Of a DNA stretch of 59,413 bases, positions 54,487 through 59,413 are shown in pieces (position 1 is the stretch's first letter; every line of letters starts with the position of its first letter). Position numbers and translations under genes: made by a program. The DNA lies in the NCBI GenBank assembly GCA_030684775.1, contig JAUXXW010000168.1:1-59413 (forward strand), given 5' to 3'. The stretch is from Pseudomonadota bacterium (GTDB lineage: Bacteria; Pseudomonadota; Gammaproteobacteria; Burkholderiales; Thiobacillaceae). The notes under the pieces are model-generated. The model did not search any database. It saw only the letters and a program-made list of their open reading frames with translations, and was not told the DNA's origin.

Positions 54487-55008
54487 ATGCCTAGCCGCGA
54501 CATCCTGCGTATGGGCGATGCGCGCCTGCTGCAAGTGGCCGAGCGGGTGGAAGCCTTTGATACCCCGGAACTGCATGCCCTGGTCGCCGACCTCACCGAC
54601 ACCATGCACGCCAACGATGGCGCCGGCCTGGCCGCGCCGCAGATCGGGGTGAATCTGCAAGTGGTGGTATTCGGCGTGGAGAGCAACCCGCGTTATCCCG
54701 ATGCCGAAGCGGTGCCGTTCACGGTGTTGATCAACCCGATTCTGAGGGCCATGTCGGAGGAAATGGAGGAGGGCTGGGAGGGCTGTCTGTCGGTGCCTGG
54801 CCTGCGTGGCAAGGTGCCGCGCCATCTGCGTCTGCATTACACCGGCTTCGATCAATACGGCCAGCGTATCGAGCGCGAAGTGGCCGGTTTCCATGCGCGG
54901 GTAGTGCAACATGAAACCGACCATCTCTGGGGGATTCTCTATCCCCGGCGGATACGCGACCTGCGCAACTTCGGCTTCAGCGACGTGCTGTCGCCTGTTG
55001 CCGGCTGA
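54487..55008 (+). CDS. def: Peptide deformylase, 173 aa
   Basis: Removes the formyl group from nascent proteins. All three motifs are present: [18 protein letters not shown] (metal-binding Cys) and QHETDHLWG (HExxH zinc site). ATG 54487 starts directly after a REP pair ([21 protein letters not shown], the usual N-terminus). There is no fmt gene next to it, so this may be a second deformylase copy rather than the def-fmt operon copy. Confidence 0.95.
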   Translation: MPSRDILRMGDARLLQVAERVEAFDTPELHALVADLTDTMHANDGAGLAAPQIGVNLQVVVFGVESNPRYPDAEAVPFTVLINPILRAMSEEMEEGWEGCLSVPGLRGKVPRHLRLHYTGFDQYGQRIEREVAGFHARVVQHETDHLWGILYPRRIRDLRNFGFSDVLSPVAG

Positions 55009-55202
55009 GTAAATCCGCCTAAATCTGGTGGAATTGCCGAAGCGCGGAAGGCAATAGGAAGGGGATGCCGCGCTGCCGGCCGACCCGAAAGCCGCTCACT
55101 CGGGCGAGCTCAACCGAGGTTTCCACGATGATGGATCAGGGGTTGATTTGACGACATGGGGGGAAAGTGCCCTATTACCCCGCTGAAAGTTAAACTGCGC
55201 GC

Positions 55203-55261
55203 GCCGCCAGTCCTGGTTTGATTCGATGCCGTCGAAGCCGAGTCAACCCAGGACTGGTGGC
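55203..55261. promoter_or_regulatory. Large stem-loop upstream of ycaO
   Basis: GCCGCCAGTCCTGGTTTGA (55203-55221) and TCAACCCAGGACTGGTGGC (55243-55261) pair at 17 of 19 positions. The 21-nt loop contains a smaller TTCGA/TCGAA pair. It ends 78 nt before the ycaO start. The rest of 55009-55339 shows nothing recognisable. The stem lacks the GTAG head and is unlike the REP elements here; it could be an attenuator or a protein-binding site. Confidence 0.5.
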
Positions 55262-55339
55262 CCGCGACTGGGGCACAAGCCGATTCCCGCTGCGCCGGCA
55301 TCCCCGCCGATCATCCACACGTCACCACCTGAAAATCCC

Positions 55340-57121
55340 ATGCAAATAGAAAGCCATAGCGCCGAAAGCTTCATCGCCGGCAAGGATGCCTCGCTGGAAT
55401 CCTCCATACAGTCCATGCAGGCCAAACTGGCGGCCTTGGGTTTTCATATCGAGGAACGCTCCTGGCTGAACCCGGTGGCCAACGCCTGGTCGGTACATAT
55501 TCGCGATCGCGATTGCCCGTTACTGTTCACCAACGGCAAGGGCGCCTCCGAGAAGGCCGCCCGGGCGAGTGCCCTGGGCGAGTTTTTCGAGCGTCTCGGC
55601 TGCAATTACTTCTGGTCGCATTACTACCTGGGCAGCACGCTGGCACAGCGCGCCTATGTCCACTATCCGCAAGAAAAATGGTTTCCCATGCCGGAAGGCG
55701 ATACCTGGCCGGAAGGTTTGCTGGACGTGGATCTGCGCGCTTTCTACAACCCGGATGACGAAGTGCCCGCGAGTGCCCTGGTGGACCGCAATTCCGGCAA
55801 CGCGGCGCGCGGCATCTGCGCCTTGCCCTACCAGCGCCAGCGCGACGGCGCCACGCTGTGGTTCCCGGTCAATCTGATCGGCAATCTGTATGTCAGCAAC
55901 GGCATGTCGGCTGGCAATACGGCGGCCGAGGCGCGAGTGCAGGCACTGTCCGAAATCTTCGAGCGGCATGTCAAATTCCGCATCATCGGCGAGGGCTTGT
56001 GCCTGCCCGATGTGCCGGAAGCGGTGATCGCCCGTTACCCGAAAATCGAAGCCGGCATCCGCGATCTGCGCGCCGCCGGCTTCGGCATCCTGGTCAAGGA
56101 CGCCTCACTGGGTGGCCAATATCCGGTGATGAACGTGACCCTGCTGAATCCGCATGACCAGGGCTGCTTCTCCAGTTTCGGCGCGCATCCGCGCTTCGAG
56201 GTTGCGCTGGAACGCGCGCTCACCGAACTCCTGCAGGGCCGCGCGCTGGATGCGCTGGGCGATTTCCCGGAACCAGGCTTCGACCTCGACGAAATCGCCG
56301 ACGCGCAGAACCTTGAAATCCATTTCGTCGATTCCAGCGGCATCATCAGTTGGGAGTTTCTCCGCGCGACGCCGGACTTCGACTTCGTGGACTGGGATTT
56401 CGGTGGCGGGGTTGGCAAAGCGACTGAGCAGGAATTCAACTGGTTATGCGAGGCCATTCATGCCGATGAACGCGATATCTACATCGCCGATTTCGATCAT
56501 CTTGGCGTCTACGCCTGCCGCATCCTGGTGCCGGGCATGTCCGAAATCTATCCGCTCGATGACCTGGAATGGAACAACAACAGCGTCGGCAACCAATTGC
56601 ACCAGGCCATCCTGCATCTGCCGCAACTCGAAGACGGAGAAATCCGTGATTTGCTCGATGCACTGAACGAACTTGGCCTCGACGAGCAGCGTCCGGTCGC
56701 CGCGTTGATCGGTCTGGCCGCCGATGCCGGCTCACTCTGGCAAGACCTGCGCGTGGGCGAGTTGAAAGCGCTGCTGGCCATCGCCATCCAGGATGCCGAC
56801 GCCACCCGCGAAGGCTGCCAGTGGGTACGCCATTTCGAGCAACTCGCGCCCGCGCGCAGGCAGGTTTATCGCTGCATCGAAACGCTCCTGGAAATGGCAA
56901 ATGCCGATACTTTGAACGCAAATGATTATGGCGACAGCCTGCTGAGTTTGTATGGCGCCGACACCCTTGCCACCGCCCAGGCCATGCTGCGCGGCGAACG
57001 TCGCTTCTTCGGCCTGCAAGCCCCCGGCCTGGATCTGGCGGGTTGCGCCATGCACCAGCGTTTATTGGCGGCTTATCGCAAGCTGGTGTTCAACGAAGTC
57101 GCGGTTTCGGCCACACGGTAA
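55340..57121 (+). CDS. ycaO: YcaO-domain protein (RimO accessory type), 593 aa
   Basis: Close in length and layout to E. coli YcaO. The N-terminal part is NGKGASEKAARASALGEFFERLGCNYFWS and the central ATP-binding YcaO region is GNTAAEARVQALSEIFERHVKF, followed by RFEVALERALTELLQGRALD. A C-terminal ~150-residue helical extension ends the protein. YcaO enzymes phosphorylate amide backbones; this stand-alone subtype is linked to beta-methylthiolation of ribosomal protein S12. No precursor peptide or azoline dehydrogenase gene is nearby, which argues against a RiPP cluster. ATG 55340 is chosen at the family start, although the frame is open 114 nt further upstream. Confidence 0.92.
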   Translation: MQIESHSAESFIAGKDASLESSIQSMQAKLAALGFHIEERSWLNPVANAWSVHIRDRDCPLLFTNGKGASEKAARASALGEFFERLGCNYFWSHYYLGSTLAQRAYVHYPQEKWFPMPEGDTWPEGLLDVDLRAFYNPDDEVPASALVDRNSGNAARGICALPYQRQRDGATLWFPVNLIGNLYVSNGMSAGNTAAEARVQALSEIFERHVKFRIIGEGLCLPDVPEAVIARYPKIEAGIRDLRAAGFGILVKDASLGGQYPVMNVTLLNPHDQGCFSSFGAHPRFEVALERALTELLQGRALDALGDFPEPGFDLDEIADAQNLEIHFVDSSGIISWEFLRATPDFDFVDWDFGGGVGKATEQEFNWLCEAIHADERDIYIADFDHLGVYACRILVPGMSEIYPLDDLEWNNNSVGNQLHQAILHLPQLEDGEIRDLLDALNELGLDEQRPVAALIGLAADAGSLWQDLRVGELKALLAIAIQDADATREGCQWVRHFEQLAPARRQVYRCIETLLEMANADTLNANDYGDSLLSLYGADTLATAQAMLRGERRFFGLQAPGLDLAGCAMHQRLLAAYRKLVFNEVAVSATR

Positions 57122-57145
57122 CCGCTCAATAACTCACGGCAGAAC

Positions 57146-57256
57146 ATAGGTTGGTTAGGCGCGTCTTTTGCGCCGTAACCCAACGGCAACGGCGCCATGT
57201 CGGGTTCCCCCATGCGGGGACGATGACGCCGACATGAAGACGTCGGCCCAACCTAC
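57146..57256. repeat. REP/BIME pair, mixed GTTGGGC/GTCGGGTT type
   Basis: ATAGGTTGGTTAGGCGCGTC...GTAACCCAAC and an inverse ending CGGCCCAACCTAC. The head is ATAG rather than GTAG. Confidence 0.6.
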
Positions 57257-57290
57257 GCCCTGTTGATGAAGTCAGCGAGCTGCCAGGAGC

Positions 57291-57363
57291 GTAGGTTGGG
57301 CGTCGCTGCGCGTGCCCAACAACCCGTCGCAATGTTGGGCATGCTCCACTTTGCCCAACCTAC
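57291..57363. repeat. REP/BIME pair, GTTGGGC family
   Basis: GTAGGTTGGGCGTCGCTGCG...TGCCCAAC and the inverse GTTGGGCATGC...TTGCCCAACCTAC, 33 nt from the hybrid-kinase remnant stop. Confidence 0.8.
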
Positions 57364-57396
57364 GACTTCCGCGCGCCTTTCGGCCCGGGCCGGTGT

Positions 57397-58211
57397 TTAC
57401 CTGACGACTTTCAGAAAGGCTTCGACATAGATTCTGGTTTGCGCGGCCCATTTGTCGCATTCCGCCGCATCCCCGGTTTTGGCGGCGCTTTCGAGCAGGC
57501 GGGCACTGGCTTCGCCACGACACGCGGAGAAGGTGGCGAGGACGCCTTTCAGGGTTTGTGCCGCGCGGGTGAGGCGTGGCCAATCGGAGGTTCGCAGGGC
57601 GGTGTCGATTTCGTCCAGGTAGTTGGCGGCATCGGCGAGGAACAGGTCGATCAGCATGGCGAGCAGTTCTTCGTCATCGGCGATGCGTGAGAGCGCGTCG
57701 GCGCGGTCGTAGATCGGCAGTTCTTCGGTTTGTCGGGCGGGGGGGCTGATCGCGGCCTCCATGGCGGCTCTCAGCTCACCGAGGGCAATGTGTTTGGTCA
57801 GATAGGCGTTGAGGCCGAGTTCCTTGCAGCGGGTGGCATCGCCGCGCAGTCCGGCGGAGGTGAGCATGAGCAGGCTGGTGTCGGCGTGATGGGGGCTGTC
57901 GCGCACCGCCTGGGCGACCGCGAATCCGTCCATGCCGGGCATGCGGGCATCGAGCAGGATGAGCCGGTAAGGGGCGCGCCGGCCACGGCCTTGCTCGATC
58001 TTGAGCAAGGCCTCGGTGCCGTCGCGGGCCAGGTCGAAGCGGACATGCAGGCGCTTGAGCATGAGCCTCATGACACGCAGGTTGGTGGGGTGGTCATCCA
58101 CCGCGAGGATGCGTGCCTTCTGGAGAAGCGCTTCCTGATGGGCGATTTCTTCCGGTACCGCGGCGGCTTGCAGCCAGATATGGAAGATGAAACGGGAGCC
58201 ATGGCTATCGT
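57397..58211 (-). pseudogene. 3' remnant of a hybrid histidine kinase (HATPase end - REC - HPt)
   Basis: The frame enters from the CRISPR repeat and becomes recognisable at HGSRFIFHIWL, the C-terminal strand after the HATPase G2 box. It then continues as a REC domain (ILAVDDHPTNLRVMRLML, acceptor Asp in LILLDARMPGMDG, Lys in LTKHI) and a C-terminal HPt domain. Everything upstream (sensor, HisKA, most of HATPase) is absent; the minus-strand frame simply runs into repeat 1 of the array. In the HPt motif the expected AHTLKG reads AQTLKG: the phosphorylatable His is Gln (CAA, 57556-57558). Loss of both the kinase core and this His indicates a decayed gene. An independent start within the array is not credible. 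Confidence 0.8.
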
Positions 58212-59413
58212 GTTTCAATCCGCGCCCGGCCGGGAGGCCGGGCGATGCCGGGGATACGGCCGTTGGTGCGCTCCACGGCTTCGGTTTCAATCCGCGCCCG
58301 GCCGGGAGGCCGGGCGATGCCTGCGCTAGCCGCTCCCTGGAGCGTGGGAGCGGAAGGTTTCAATCCGCGCCCGGCCGGGAGGCCGGGCGCTGCGAGCCGT
58401 GCACCCAGGCGCCATAAGCGCGGTAGGAGTTTCAATCCGCGCCCGGCCGGGAGGCCGGGCGATGCGGTGCGGTTTTCCTCGTTATGATCGGCATCAAAGT
58501 CTGGTTTCAATCCGCGCCCGGCCGGGAGGCCGGGCGATGCCTCAATCCGGACGGGTCTACCAGTCAGGAACGCGCGTTTCAATCCGCGCCCGGCCGGGAG
58601 GCCGGGCGATGCCAAAAGCGTGGACACCCTGGCCGCAGCCTGCATCGGTTTCAATCCGCGCCCGGCCGGGAGGCCGGGCGATGCGCTTGCTCTTACCGTC
58701 GCCGCACAGCGATTCGCAGGCTTTCAATCCGCGCCCGGCCGGGAGGCCGGGCGATGCCCACCTGGCGGGCGACGCCGAGCATGGCATCTTCGTTTCAATC
58801 CGCGCCCGGCCGGGAGGCCGGGCGATGCGAAGTTGGGCCAGATCACCATCATTTCGCGCTGGCCGTTTCAATCCGCGCCCGGCCGGGAGGCCGGGCGATG
58901 CCTAAGTAGGCTACTTTTACACCCAGTAACCACAAGGTTTCAATCCGCGCCCGGCCGGGAGGCCGGGCGATGCAGACAAGAGCGCGCGGCGGCCGTCCGG
59001 CAGCCAATCGTTTCAATCCGCGCCCGGCCGGGAGGCCGGGCGATGCGGGAAGGCGCGCATCGAACTTGACGACGACCAACTGGTTTCAATCCGCGCCCGG
59101 CCGGGAGGCCGGGCGATGCCTCCAGAAATCGGTAGCGACTTCAGCGACCCATTTGTTTCAATCCGCGCCCGGCCGGGAGGCCGGGCGATGCGCGGCTTCC
59201 GTCTACACGCTGGACCCGCTGATCTACGTTTCAATCCGCGCCCGGCCGGGAGGACGGGCGATGCCTAACGCGGGCGAGTTGGTCAAGGGTCGCAACGCGT
59301 TTCAATCCGCGCCCGGCCGGGAGGCCGGGCGATGCGGGCGGACGCCCAGGGCTGCGCGGCGAACGGGGCGTTTCAATCCGCGCCCGGCCGGGAGGCCGGG
59401 CGATGCATCTATC
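58212..59413 (-). CRISPR. CRISPR array, 17 repeats of 37 nt, continuing past the window
   Basis: The repeat on the plus strand is GTTTCAATCCGCGCCCGGCC then GGGAGGCCGGGCGATGC. CGCCCGGCC and GGCCGGGCG form a perfect 9-bp stem with a GGGA loop. Repeat starts are 58212, 58284, 58357, 58429, 58504, 58576, 58648, 58721, 58792, 58865, 58937, 59010, 59083, 59155, 59228, 59299 and 59370. The 16 complete spacers are 34-38 nt and all differ. Variants: repeat 3 (A34 to C), repeat 8 (G1 to C), repeat 15 (C27 to A, in the stem). On the minus strand repeats end ATTGAAAC, the usual crRNA 5' handle, so transcription is probably leftward from a leader beyond the right edge. No cas genes are visible. The handle and stem fit class 1 systems; subtype undetermined. 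Confidence 0.98.

Noticed and set aside
55110-55301. Small minus-strand open frame upstream of ycaO
   Set aside because: No protein-like composition, no ribosome site, and it covers the stem-loop; not supportable as a gene.
55340-57121. YcaO as part of a RiPP (azoline peptide) biosynthetic cluster
   Set aside because: No precursor peptide, dehydrogenase or transporter lies nearby, and the length and C-terminal extension fit the stand-alone E. coli type.
58245-59234. Several 70-170-codon open frames on both strands over the array
   Set aside because: Repeat plus spacer is close to 72 nt, a multiple of three, so the GC-rich repeat stays open in many frames. The encoded peptides are just the translated repeat.

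Overview
The window is GC-rich and very likely a betaproteobacterial chromosome of the Rhodocyclales/Nitrosomonadales kind. This is inferred from a polyhydroxybutyrate block (phaA, phaB, phaR, phasin), a tRNA-Gly(CCC)-tyrS unit, an rnr-rlmB pair, an MtnP-type purine salvage operon and a high density of short palindromic repeats. No rRNA and no complete transposase gene are present.

Layout. 1-6.7 kb: signalling operon with a multi-PAS histidine kinase, a single-domain response regulator and a REC-REC-PAS-GAF-PAS-GGDEF-EAL protein. 6.9-10.1 kb: PHB genes, ending in a phasin with its own promoter, a TGC-rich PhaR-like operator and a terminator. 10.5-14.3 kb: zwf, truC and a divergent M23 peptidase. 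14.4-20.9 kb: an orphan DUF1631-like gene convergent with an RND efflux operon (adaptor, pump, outer-membrane channel). 21.1-24.6 kb: hisD, a DUF2058 gene and a Tat-exported amidohydrolase. 24.8-30.0 kb: a peptide-ligase type cluster in which the large transglutaminase/DUF2126 gene is wrecked, while an ATP-grasp/alpha-E fusion and a second transglutaminase are intact. 30.1-33.0 kb: two poorly known small reading frames and a GH57 glycosidase. 33.3-42.3 kb (minus strand): a pseudopilin / type II secretion-like machine with a sigma54-dependent regulator and a 550-residue unknown. 42.5-47.3 kb (minus): alaS, trmB, thiG, thiS. 47.4-57.1 kb (plus): tRNA-Gly, tyrS, rnr, rlmB, hpt, a MntA/HepT toxin-antitoxin pair, mtnP, def, ycaO. 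57.4-59.4 kb: the 3' remnant of a hybrid histidine kinase, cut exactly at its ATPase G2 box by a CRISPR array that runs off the right edge (17 repeats, 16 complete spacers, no cas genes in view).

Two repeat systems decorate the region. The first is a set of about nine unrelated-bodied palindromes that mostly begin GTAG and end CTAC. This is the architecture of REP/BIME elements mobilised by RAYT-type transposases. Several sit on gene boundaries: two supply the TAG stop codon of the preceding gene, one splits an operon junction and is flanked by an 18-bp direct duplication, and one lies where the start of the pilus ATPase should be. The second is a composite element of about 100 bp with C-run/TTT/G-run arms. 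It appears between genes, once as an apparent Shine-Dalgarno donor, and once in frame inside the histidine kinase between its dimerisation and ATPase domains.

The most distinctive points are the CRISPR/kinase junction, the REP collection and its effects on gene boundaries, the in-frame element in the kinase, and the toxin-antitoxin pair translationally embedded between hpt and mtnP.
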